A stretch of DNA of 64,000 bases, taken from assembly GCA_029204225.1 (NCBI GenBank), contig CM055097.1:42078858-42142857 (forward strand), written 5' to 3'. Under the pieces are notes generated by a model. It was not told the origin of the DNA, searched no databases, and saw nothing but the letters and a program-made list of their open reading frames with translations. A program made the position numbers and the translations under genes. Shown here piece after piece: positions 33,601 through 43,100 of this stretch (its first letter is position 1; every line of letters begins with the position of its first letter). The stretch is from Diphasiastrum complanatum. Taxonomy: Eukaryota > Streptophyta > Lycopodiopsida > Lycopodiales > Lycopodiaceae.

Positions 33601-36384
33601 TGTCAGGTGGGTTCGGATGGCAAGAGTTGAAGGCTGGGAAGCTAAGTCGTGGTTCCCGGATCCCTTTGGGATGCCTGCGCTACATGTGGTATCAGGGGAG
33701 TGCGGGTTGCGACTCAGGGCGAGCTCCAACCAAGTCTCAGCCTCCCTTGCTGGAATGTTGTCATGGCTCTCGCCTTGGCATGCTAGCGCCCCGGAGACTA
33801 GGGTCGGTCACACACTTGAAATGTAACCTTCTCAGATTTATCAATAAAGTGGGATTTTCCTCAAACTGACTCTGATTACCTTCTGGGTTTCAGTGTTCGG
33901 TAAAAGCGCCAGTTGTAAGGCCGCTTTCAAAATTTTTAACTTGGCACATAGCTGAGGATCGTATCCCGGGACGCCAGCGGTATGCCGTCGGGACCATTCG
34001 GTCCGTGGCGCCAGCGGTATGCTGTCGGGACCATTTGGTCCAGGAACTGGTTGTTTCCATATCTGTCGCGGCTTGTGGTTCTGAGTGTTCCTTGCATGAA
34101 CGTGAATGGGTTAAGCTCTTGGGGAACGGGCTCTAACCTGTCGGCTGAGTTGGATGGCTTGCTTGGGTGGATGTTACCTGTTTATGGCTGTCCAGTCTGG
34201 CGAGGCGCCAGGGTGGCTTCCAGCGCTCGTGACGAAGCTTTCAGTTGGTTAAGTATGATGTAAGTCAGACCGCTTGCTTGGAATGGATGTTACTCGTTTG
34301 TAACGAAGCTTCGAGTTGGTTAAGTTTGATGTATGTCGGGCGGCTTGCTTGGAGGGAAGTCACCCACATCGGGACCCCCGATCTGGCATGGCGCCAGGTT
34401 GGATCTCAATGTTGGTCCTCGGAACTTCAAGTTGGTTAAGTCTGATCGTTGTTGGCGAGTTGGCTGCTTGTATGTCAGGTGGGTTCGGATGGCAAGAGTT
34501 GAAGGCTGGGAAGCTAAGTCGTGGTTCCCGGATCCCTTTGGGATGCCTGCGCTACAGTGACCGACCCTAGTCTCCGGGGCGCTAGCATGCCAAGGCGAGA
34601 GCCATGACAACATTCTAGCAAGGGAGGCTGAGACTTGGTTGGAGCTCGCCTTGAGTCGCAACCCGCACTCCCCTATAGTATTGGTGTGATTCGCCACCCC
34701 CCTCATACCAAGCACTCTACCCAAGCTGGTAAAGCACGTTCTTCTCTCTCTAGAATTTTCTCTTTCTAGAAAGTCATTTTCTCTCTCTAGATTTTATTGA
34801 TGCCCAGGCTTCCTTTAATCATGCCTAGATCGTGTGAGGTGATTGCACATCAATCTGAGCTCTCTGGACTCCGCTAGAACCGATCAAAGATTTTCAGCCA
34901 TAGGAACTTGGCGCCGGCTGGATTATGGTCACAGTGGCGCCGAGAGCGGCGCCGGCGCCGTTGGCGCTAGGAGCAGCAGGGGCGCTGCTGGCGCCAGAGA
35001 CATAGCTGGCACCGATGGCGCTGGAAGTAAAGCAAAGGTAGCTTCACAACATCCACCCCACCCTTATAAAATCTGATGTCCTCATCAAATGTCAGATTAT
35101 AGTAAAAGTGTCTCCCAATTAAAATAACTATACATTTAAGCTACTTGGCATAGTACTCAATTTACTGGCCACTTTTTATTAACATTGAAGCTGGCACACC
35201 ACAAGTCGGAGGCTCAGCTCTTTGTACTGAAAGATTACATAACTTAAAAATATATCTTTGTCTGGGAAAAGCGTGGATTTGATATCGCTTTCGTAAAACC
35301 CAAAAACCTTATTAACTGGTGACAGAGGCCTTTCTTTGAAATGTTCGCCCCTGTCGCTTCTGACTTTCGACTTTGGAACTCCTTTGAGCTCCTGATTTGT
35401 CCTTGATGCACTTTGTGTTGAGCTCCCTAGCTCCAAATTTATTCAGTTCCGCACAGGTATCAGGGCTCCTTGAGCCAAAGGATTTATCGTTTGATTGCCC
35501 ACTTTATGGTCCACTCCGTGCCTTGTTGCTTCTGCACCTTGATTTCTCTCCTTGTCCCAGCCTGATCTTGATACTTTTCCATCTTGGCTCTTTAAGGTAG
35601 GCAAAGATTGAGTACTCCGCAATGCACCTCTCACTTAGCTTGAAGTAGCTCTTTGAATCAGCCCAAATGTAACCATTGACCTCGTGGAAAGCCAAAGCGT
35701 CGCACCAGTTTGATCCGCATCCGAACTATCTCTTCACGTTTGTTTGAAGCACCATGTCTGTCGCGCAAAACTTGACTTTCACAATTCCATCACTGGTCAG
35801 TTGCCTCACATTCAAAACAAGAAGTGTACATCGAGCTTGGCTTCAAGTAGCTCTCTTTGAATCAGACACATGCACCCAGAGTTTGCACTAGTCCGATCTC
35901 AACGCGAACTGTCCCTTAGCGTCTGTTCGAAATACCAAGTCTTTCATACAAGACTCAACTTTCACAGTTCCTTCATTGATCAGCTGCCTTACACGTAACA
36001 CAAGCCAGCGTACTCATATGTTTCCTGATCATTGTTGGTCCAGAGAAAGCCTATAACAAACTTTCCTTTGCACAACAAAAACTTGTCAACTTATTAGGTC
36101 CAAAGTTCGCCAGTCTCCTCGTGTGAGTATGGCTAGGTCACCTTGAATTTGCTCCCATTTTGATCAACTTTCATTCAAAATTTGCCCCAAGAGAGAGGTG
36201 TGTGTGATAGTTCCCCTCCACTTATAAAAATCAACTGATCGGACTTAGAGTAGAGTTCTTCGAACAAAAAGCCTTCCCAACACTTTGCTTCCCATCTGCT
36301 AGGATTATGGTTCGATCCAACTTGTTGCCAATCTTTGAAGAGGATCCTAGTCTTTCCCCTTTGAGGAAAAACCCAACTGATACT

Positions 36385-36889
36385 GGATATCACCCATGCT
36401 CAGTGAGTTTCAGTTCCGAAGGTGGCCGTCCCAAAATGAAGACCAACTGCTCCATAGAAGATCTCCCCTAAAATTGCCCTTTCCAACTTTTGACTTCCTA
36501 CTTGCGTCTGATGGGCGTTGTCGCAAATGAAACTAACCCAAGAAACAGGCTAGTCATCCATCCTTTGCAAACATTGAGTCGTTTCGTTGTCGTTCACGTG
36601 CGAGTACTTGAACTGCAAATCCGCCCCACAGATTCTGGATATCACCCATGCTCAGTGAGTTTCAGTTCCGAAGGTGGCCGTCCCAAAATGAAAACCAACT
36701 GCTCCATAGAAGATCTCCCCTGAAATTGCCCTTTCCAACTTTTGACTTCTTGCTTGCGTCTGGTGGGCGTTGTCGCAAATGAAACTAACCCAAGAAACAG
36801 GCTAGTCATCCATCCTTTGCAAACATTGAGTCGTTTCGTTGCCGTTCACGTGCGAGTACTTGAACTGCAAATCCGCCCCACAGATTCTG
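36385..36889. repeat. 252-bp tandem duplication in NLT-3
   Basis: The stretch starting GGATATCACCCATGCTCAG at 36,385 is repeated at 36,637 with few differences, ending CCACAGATTCTG. Confidence 0.92.
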
Positions 36890-37625
36890 TAGTCCTCTTT
36901 GTTTGATGGTATCAGCCTTCAAAAGAAAAGGTTTCTTCTCAAGCCATCAGCTCCTTGTGTCACAAGCAATCATGCAAACCAGGCAAAGCACGAGTATTAA
37001 GACTCACCACGAATACATACAAGTAAGACACTCAGGCAGGTTTACTAACAAGTAACAAAGACAAGGTCCCCCTTTGAGATGGTCCTGCCAACATACCTTT
37101 GCCTGGCCGCGCCCATACAAATCGATCACGGAATCAGCCCACATAGGACACCCCTCCAACTATCCGTGCTTTCACCATTAAGCAGCACATTGCCTCAGTC
37201 ACGCCCCACCACTTTTTGGTCGATAGCCCTTATACTAAACGATCGGCAGCTATCCCGCACCGGCAGCTAACCACCCGTGCTTTACACCCGAATTCGAGCA
37301 GCATCTCTGTATCAATAGTTAACCCATACGGTTCGAATATGTCGCCCCGCACCCCACAAGGTACAGACCGTGCTTTCACCTCCCTAGGCAGCACTTTGCC
37401 TCATCCGTCCTACGTGCAGACAGCGCCAGGCCCGAACCGCGAGAACTGACTGTGCTTACATCTCAAGGGCAGCACCTTGACTCATCAAGTCCCCCGTTCT
37501 GCCGACCACCCCGACCGTGGACGCACCCGTGCTTACACTGTGGGCAGCACCTTGCACAACAGTTGTCTTGATGAACCCCAAACCGTGGCCATTTCCGTGA
37601 GATCCGCATAGTTGACCGGCCAGTC

Positions 37626-37638
37626 GGCTCTGATACCA
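37626..37638 (-). promoter_or_regulatory. NLT-3 primer-binding site, initiator-Met tRNA
   Basis: Minus strand TGGTATCAGAGCC lies two bases after the LTR end (GCTACA). This fixes the orientation of the family and identifies it as an LTR retrotransposon. Confidence 0.93.
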
Positions 37639-37640
37639 CA

Positions 37641-38855
37641 TGTAGCGCAGACATTCCAAAAGGAGCCGGGAACCACGACTTAGCTTCCCAGCCTTCAACT
37701 CTTGCCATCCAAACCCACTTGACATACAAGCAGCCAACTCGCCAACAACGATCAGACTTAACCAACTTGAAGTTCCGAAAACCAACATTGAGATCCAACC
37801 TGGTGCCATGCCAGATCGGGAGTCCTGATGCGGGTGACTTCCCTCCAAGCAAGCCGCCCGACATACATCAAACTTAACCAACTCGAAGCTTCGTTACAAA
37901 CGAGTAACATCCATTCCAAGCAAGCGGTCTGACTTACATCAGACTTAACCAACTGAAAGCTTCGTCACGAGCGCTGGAAGCCAACCTGGCGCCACGCCAG
38001 ACTGGACAGCCATAAACAGATACCTTCCACCCAAGCAAGCCATCCAACTCAGCCGACAGGTTAGAGCCCGTTCCCCAAGAGCTTAACCCATTCACGTTCA
38101 TGCAAAGAACACTCAGAACCACAAGCCGCAACAGATATGGAAACAACCAGTTCCTAGACCAAATAGTCCCGACAGCATACCATTGGCGCCACGGACCGAA
38201 TGGTCCCGACGGCATACCGCTGGCGTCCCGGGATACGACCCTCAGCTATGTGTCAACTTAAGAATTTGGAAGCAGCCTTACAACTGGCGCTTTTACCGAA
38301 CATTGAAACCCAGAAGATAATCAGAGTCAGTTTGAGGAAAGTCCCAGTTTATTGATAAATCTGAGAAGGTTACATTTCAAGTGTGTGACGACCCTAGTCT
38401 CCGGGGCGCTAGCATGCCAAGGCGAGAGCCATGACAACATTCCAGCAAGGGAGGCCGAGACTTGGTTGGAGCTCGCCCTGAGTCGCAACTCGCACTCTCC
38501 TATAGTATTGGTGTGATTCGGCACCCCCCTCATATCAAGCACTTTACCCAAGCTGGTAAAGCACGTTTTTCTCTCTCTAAAATTTTCTATTTCTAGAAAG
38601 TCATTTTCTCTCTCTAGATTTTATTGATTCCCAGGTTTCCTTTAATCATGTCTAGATCGTGTGAGGTGATTGCACATCGATCTGAGCTCTCTGGACTCCG
38701 CTAGAACCGATCAAAGATTTTCAGCCATAGGAACTTGACGCCGGCTGGATTATGGTCACAGTGGTGCCGAGAGCAGCAAGGGCGCTGCTGGCGCCGGGAA
38801 CATAGCTGGCACCGATGGTGCCGGAAGTAAAGCTTGTAAAGGTAGCTTTACAACA
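37641..38855 (-). repeat. NLT-3 5' LTR
   Basis: 1,215 bp, from TGTTGTAAAG (at 38,855, minus strand) to GCGCTACA (37,641). An AATAAA signal in the sense strand (ATCAATAAACTGGG, near 38,355) suggests the R region. Confidence 0.9.
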
Positions 38856-39585
38856 GAGGGGGAGGTGCCGAATCACACCAATACTATAGGGGAGTGTTGG
38901 TTGCGACTCAGGGCGAGTTCCAATCAAGTCTCAGCCTCCCTTGCTGAAATGTTGTCATGACTCTCGCCTTGGCATGCTAGCGCCCCGGAGAGTCGGTCAC
39001 ACACTTGAAATGTAACCTTCTCAGATTTATCAATAAAGTGGGATTTTCCTCAAACTGACTTTGATTACCTTCTGGGTTTCAGTGTTCGGTAAAAGCGCCA
39101 GTTGTAAGGCCGCTTTCAAAATTTTTAAGTTGGCACATAGCTGAGGGTCGTATCCCGAGACGCCAACGGTATGCCGTCGAGACCATTCAGTCCGTGGCGC
39201 CAGCGGTATGCTGTCGGGACCATTTGATCCAGGAACTGGTTGTCTCCATATCTGTCGCGGCTTGTGGTTTTGAGTGTTCCTTGCATGAACGTGAATGAGT
39301 TAAGCTCTTGGGAAACGGGCTCTAACCTGACGGCTGAGTTGGATGGCTTGCTTGGGTGGAAGCTACCTGTTTATGGCTGTCCAGTCTGGCGTGGCGCCCC
39401 CCCGATCTGGCATGGCGCCAGGTTGGATCTCAATGTTGGTTTTCGGAACTTCAAGTTGGTTAAGTCTGATCATCGTTGACAAGTTGGCTGCTTGTATGTC
39501 AAGTGGGTTTGGATGGCAAAAGTTGAAGGCTGGGAAGCTAAGTCGTGGTTCCCGGCTCCCTTTGAGATGCCTGCGCTACAGGGGT

Positions 39586-39731
39586 TCAGACCCCTCGCCC
39601 TTAGATCACACCAAGAAAACCCAAAATTGGGTCACAGACCCTTAACATAACTGCCGCTAGTTACCTAACTTTTCCTATGACTCGGACACTAACAGATTGG
39701 GCCTATGGAATGCCCATTGACCAAACCCACA
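39586..39731 (-). repeat. Copia-B 5' LTR, distal part
   Basis: It continues the LTR after the NLT-2 insertion (TCAGACCCCTCGCCC onward) and ends CCAAACCCACA at the ATAAC target duplication. Confidence 0.88.
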
Positions 39732-39735
39732 TAAC

Positions 39736-40805
39736 AGACATCTCCCCACCTTAGAATCTACAAAGCCACTGTTGAACATTCCAACTTTTTGACCAGCCAC
39801 GCTGGCAGCTGCCAGTCACCAGAATGTACTGAAAACATGGCCCAATCAAAAATCAAAAAATGCATGTCTAATGTCTACGTTCCAGCGGTTATTAACAAAC
39901 AAAAACAAAATACAAGCTCTACAACTTATGGAACTTAACTGTGTAATCAAATTTATGAGATACAAGCTCATGTCAACAATACAAAAAGATGGATGTCTTT
40001 GAAGCTACACAGATAGTTGCCCTACTACAGCATAGTGATTCGAACAATTTTAAATGAAGATGATAAAAGTGGACCTCAGGAAACAGAGCTGTCATGATTC
40101 TTAAACATTTTTCAGTAATAGCACTTGTTACACAGAAACACGATGCTTGCATGTATACAAGTTACTGTTGTAGGAGTAGAACTAAGTAAAAAATGCACAT
40201 GAGGAGATATCTCCAGTTGAAAAAATTTAACCTAGTCTATACGTTTTAACAAAAAGGTGATTCAAGACGAATTTCTATTTCTGTTTTTATGCTCCTACAT
40301 GTAGCTTCCTGGCAGTGGAAGAACACAAGTCTAGTAACTCAACTCGAGTCAGCATTTCTAAGAAGTTCCAACAAAACTCTCTTGGACAGAGATACGTATT
40401 CCAGAGTCCACAAAAACTTAGTGCACCTTGTAACATTCTCTGTGTTACAATGCAAGCTTCACTATAGCTACTAGCTAAACATGGATTAAAAATATCAAAG
40501 CAAGAAAAGAACCAAAGATGATGCGAATTCCCATTATTTGAATGTATGAGATTAAAATGGTGCATCATTCACAAGGCTAATGACCAAAACTTTTGCAAAG
40601 AAAAAAATCATATTTTTGTAAAGAATGTGAGACTTGGCACCATCCTAGACCAGAAATCTTACTGGAACAATTGGCATGATAATAAATGAACCCCGCACAG
40701 TGAGAAGAACTGTAGGACTACTCTGCTAAAGTTGATCCAAAACCTTTTTTCTGAGTTTCATCAATGAATATGATGTAATGAATGGCGTTGCAATTTGATC
40801 CACTC
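39736..40805. other. 3' flank of the IFRD gene
   Basis: AT-rich, without coding or repeat motifs. It should include the 3' UTR and polyadenylation site of the minus-strand gene; I could not place the site with certainty. Confidence 0.5.
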
Positions 40806-42143
40806 TCATTCTGCATAAGTCTCATGAAAACCAAATTGTCCAACATTTCCCGCATGTGCAATTGATCGCTTCAAGTTCCTAACCTGAGTTCTTGTTTTAT
40901 TCGAAACGGAATTGGGAGAGCAATACAACCTTTTCTCCTTTGCACTACGAGAGTGATGTTTTCCTTGACGCGGTATAAAATTAAATATATCGTGAAGAAG
41001 ATTGTTTTCCTGCATGTGGATTTGAAAGCCTTCGGCCAAAACCTTACGCAGCGCATGCAGCTGTAGGGTTTTTTCCCATGTATCTACCCTCAGAATGTCA
41101 CCATGCCTAAGCTTGATACAAGTTTCTGCACATCCACCACCCTGGATTGAAGCGAAAAGCTCTCGAAATGAACTGCGTTGGGCAGATTTTTCTTTCTTTG
41201 CGCAACCTTTTCCACCGGCTTCCACTGATAAAGCTTTCATTTGCTCGAAAACATGAGCTTCATTTGCCTTACGAGATTTCACAGTAAGACTTGGAGATGG
41301 CCTAGAAAATGACTCTGAATCCAATGTCACGTAAGCGATAGATTGTTCGTTGGAGCTGCCAGTCTCAAAAATAAGGGCAATAGCTTCACCAGCAGCCTTC
41401 TGAACATCTAAGTCAGCAGCTTCCAACAATGACGAGAGGGTTGGAAGACTCATTTGCACGCTCTGGGTCAGCATTGAAGAAGGCAAAGTTGACAAAAGTA
41501 CTGCCCAAGAATAAATGGCAGCTGCTTTCACTGCTGATGATGGCCTCTGAATGCCCAGGGTTTGATCAGCACGAGTATTTCCTGCATGTTTTGCAATCTG
41601 CCAAAATACATCCATAACTCCATTGGTAGATTCGTTTTCACCACTCCCTACGAAACATAAGATTGCTAGTGAATCCACAGCCGCGATTCTCACGGCCGAT
41701 TCGGATGCAAACTTGGCCACCTTAACAAGATGGGATGAGGCTTCACCAAACACATGCTCTGCGGCATCTCCAGCACCCAGCGTCAGCGCCAACAATCCAA
41801 GAGCCCTTGCGGCAAGAGCAGCTTCAGAGGCAGACCCTCGCCTGACGGAGCAAGCGTAAAGATGAGAAAGAGTTTCATATTTGAGCTCTGCGAATTCCGC
41901 AATAACGCCTCCTGTGAATGCACGTATTAACCCTTGCAGCGCTGCTTCGCGAGTGTTTGCCCTCTTTTCATACAGTGAATCAATCAAGCCTTCCAGCAAA
42001 GCCTCTTCATCATGCTGCTGCTCCATTTTGGGCGCCACTGTTAACTCCGATGATAAACTCGTAGAGCATGTGCTGATGGTATCGTCGTCAACATCCTCAA
42101 CAAACTCCGACGATTTCTTTTGCTGCTTTCTACTCCTCACCAT
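40806..42143 (-). CDS. IFRD-family protein (interferon-related developmental regulator), 445 aa
   Basis: A complete single-exon ORF, the only intact host gene here. A basic, serine-rich N-terminus (VRSRKQQKKSSEFVEDVDDD) leads into an alpha-helical HEAT/ARM-like IFRD domain (about residues 45-300: ALLEGLIDSLYEKRANTREA, ALAARALGLLALTLGAGDAA, VRIAAVDSLAILCFVGSG, AAIYSWAVLLSTLPSSMLTQ). It then has SSFRELFASIQGG, and a C-terminal IFRD_C-like part (KEKRLYCSPNSVSNKTRTQV). Length agrees with animal and plant relatives (about 440-450 aa; Arabidopsis SAT32 belongs here). Animal IFRD proteins are transcriptional co-regulators, and the plant relative is linked to salt tolerance; that is family knowledge. 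ATG 42,143 gives the expected start. Confidence 0.88.
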   Translation of the reverse strand: MVRSRKQQKKSSEFVEDVDDDTISTCSTSLSSELTVAPKMEQQHDEEALLEGLIDSLYEKRANTREAALQGLIRAFTGGVIAEFAELKYETLSHLYACSVRRGSASEAALAARALGLLALTLGAGDAAEHVFGEASSHLVKVAKFASESAVRIAAVDSLAILCFVGSGENESTNGVMDVFWQIAKHAGNTRADQTLGIQRPSSAVKAAAIYSWAVLLSTLPSSMLTQSVQMSLPTLSSLLEAADLDVQKAAGEAIALIFETGSSNEQSIAYVTLDSESFSRPSPSLTVKSRKANEAHVFEQMKALSVEAGGKGCAKKEKSAQRSSFRELFASIQGGGCAETCIKLRHGDILRVDTWEKTLQLHALRKVLAEGFQIHMQENNLLHDIFNFIPRQGKHHSRSAKEKRLYCSPNSVSNKTRTQVRNLKRSIAHAGNVGQFGFHETYAE

Positions 42144-42566
42144 GCCGGCTGCCTGGCTAACAATTTATGTCTATCAATCTAATCAGATCAGCGGAGATCT
42201 AATAAACATAATAAATAATCAACTGCCAAACTTAGGATCGTCTGCTCTGCTCTGCTCTGCTCGCTTAAAGCATCGATCGATCACCAAAAGATGCAAACCC
42301 TAACACCCTGCTGACGACTTAAGTCCATTTACCCAGGAACCTACTAAATCATTAAACACACACACACACACACACACACATATATCCATAGTATAAAACT
42401 ATTTGAGAGAGATAGTGTGTGTTTTGCCGCCGAAAATGTCACATTGTGCTGCCTTAAATGTCACGTTGTGACCACAAAAAAAAATGTCACTCATTTGCAA
42501 AGAAAAGAGTTAAAACACGGTTTAAAAAACAAGCCTTTTGTTTTTTTACACACACAAATTTCAAAT
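42144..42566. promoter_or_regulatory. IFRD 5' flank with (CA)n tract
   Basis: Probable 5' UTR and promoter of the minus-strand IFRD gene. It contains TCTGC repeats (42,241-42,262) and a (CA)n microsatellite at about 42,356-42,380. No unambiguous TATA box is seen. Confidence 0.4.
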
Positions 42567-42576
42567 CCCCCCCCCC

Positions 42577-42617
<41 letters not shown>
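42567..42617. repeat. Poly-C then (TC)n tract
   Basis: About 20 C residues run directly into about 30 bp of TC repeat; on the minus strand this is (GA)n then poly-G, about 430 bp upstream of the IFRD start codon. Confidence 0.95.
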
Positions 42618-42620
<3 letters not shown>

Positions 42621-42739
42621 CGATGCCCTCCATGGATCGCTGCGCCCTCCTCTCTCCATCGCTGTTGCGGCCTCCTCTCTCCATCGCCCTCCTCTCCCCA
42701 TATGCAAAAATAGTTCATCATCCTCTCAACCGACCCCTG

Positions 42740-43100
42740 ATTTCGAGTTTAATATGTCTGTCGTTGAGCTTGGAGTAGGTGAATCTACTGTCTCTCCAAT
42801 GGATGAGCTATTTTTCAAAGGACAACTTCTTCCCCTCCATCTTCCTCTAAGATTCTAGACAAAATCTATCTTGCATAGATGAAGAGGACCTGCGACCTGA
42901 AGCACAAAGGCTCCGATTGCAGCTTTTGCAATCCAGATAGGTTCCCCCGATTTGTTATGGCGGGATTCTCGAAGCTCAAGTCTTGGTTCTCAGTTTAGTA
43001 GCTTCTGGGATTCTGGAGATAAAGATTCTGTTGATAGCAGCTACAGAGACTCTAATGGCAGTTTACAAGACTCTTATTTTAGTATTAAAGATCTACCATA
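42740..43100 (+). pseudogene. Possible BKI1/MAKR-like fragment
   Basis: One frame reads FEFNMSVVELGVGESTV then MDELFFKGQLLPLHLPLRF (42,742-42,858). The combination of an FEF segment and a DELFxxGQLLPLHLPxR motif recalls plant BRI1-kinase-inhibitor and membrane-associated kinase regulator proteins. After stops, a serine-rich stretch SSSLGSQFSSFWDSG followed by RDSNGSLQDSYFS (about 42,970-43,095) fits the same family. No full frame exists, so it is a relic or an exon fragment. It is also close to the IFRD promoter. Confidence 0.35.

Larger units (their letters stand above)
32441..34556 (+). mobile_element. NLT-4, deleted NLT inserted in the 3' LTR of NLT-3
   Basis: Flanked by GTGAC (32,436-32,440 and 34,557-34,561). 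It has a full 5' LTR (32,441-33,684, 1,244 bp), ten bases of primer-site side TGTGGTATCA, then directly the last 862 bp of an LTR (33,695-34,556). The internal region and the first third of the 3' LTR are deleted. The duplicated 862-bp parts differ at only about four positions, so this is the youngest event in the stack. Confidence 0.9.
35052..37640 (-). other. NLT-3 internal region, no recognised coding
   Basis: Purine tract side at 35,052-35,070 (minus-strand AAGGGTGGGGTGGA) and primer-site side at 37,640. Minus- and plus-strand open frames are short and without gag, protease, RT or integrase motifs. The segment 35,052 to about 36,265 is shared with NLT-1 (28,265-29,480). Confidence 0.75.
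31692..38855 (-). mobile_element. NLT-3, full-length NLT inserted in the NLT-2 LTR
   Basis: Flanked by GAGGG (31,687-31,691 and 38,856-38,860). In minus sense: 5' LTR 38,855-37,641 (1,215 bp), initiator-Met primer site, internal region 37,640-35,052 (2,589 bp), a G-rich purine tract, and 3' LTR (35,051-34,562 plus 32,440-31,692, split by NLT-4). Without NLT-4 it is about 5,043 bp. This is the reference copy of the family: LTRs, primer site and purine tract present, no recognisable proteins, so it resembles a LARD-type parasite of an autonomous element. Confidence 0.9.
31351..39580 (+). mobile_element. NLT-2, solo LTR in the Copia-B 5' LTR, itself interrupted
   Basis: It begins TGTTGTAAAGCTACC and ends GCCTGCGCTACA, the NLT LTR termini in plus orientation, flanked by GGGGT (31,346-31,350 and 39,581-39,585). 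Its own sequence is only 31,351-31,691 and 38,861-39,580, amounting to one LTR with about 160 bp deleted near 39,400. No internal region or second LTR belongs to this level, so it is a solo LTR left by recombination. The rest is NLT-3 and NLT-4. Confidence 0.85.
24081..39731 (-). mobile_element. Copia-B element on the minus strand, invaded by NLT elements
   Basis: A Ty1/copia element whose 3' LTR is at 24,081-24,402 and whose 5' LTR is split (31,161-31,350 and 39,586-39,731). ATAAC at 24,076-24,080 and 39,731-39,735 is its target duplication; the final A of the LTR overlaps it. Coding parts lie at 24,456-27,047 and 30,019-31,075. The LTRs differ by several percent, older than the inserts inside it. 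Removing the inserts leaves about 4.4 kb. It lacks a protease and has frameshifts, so it is non-autonomous. Confidence 0.88.
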
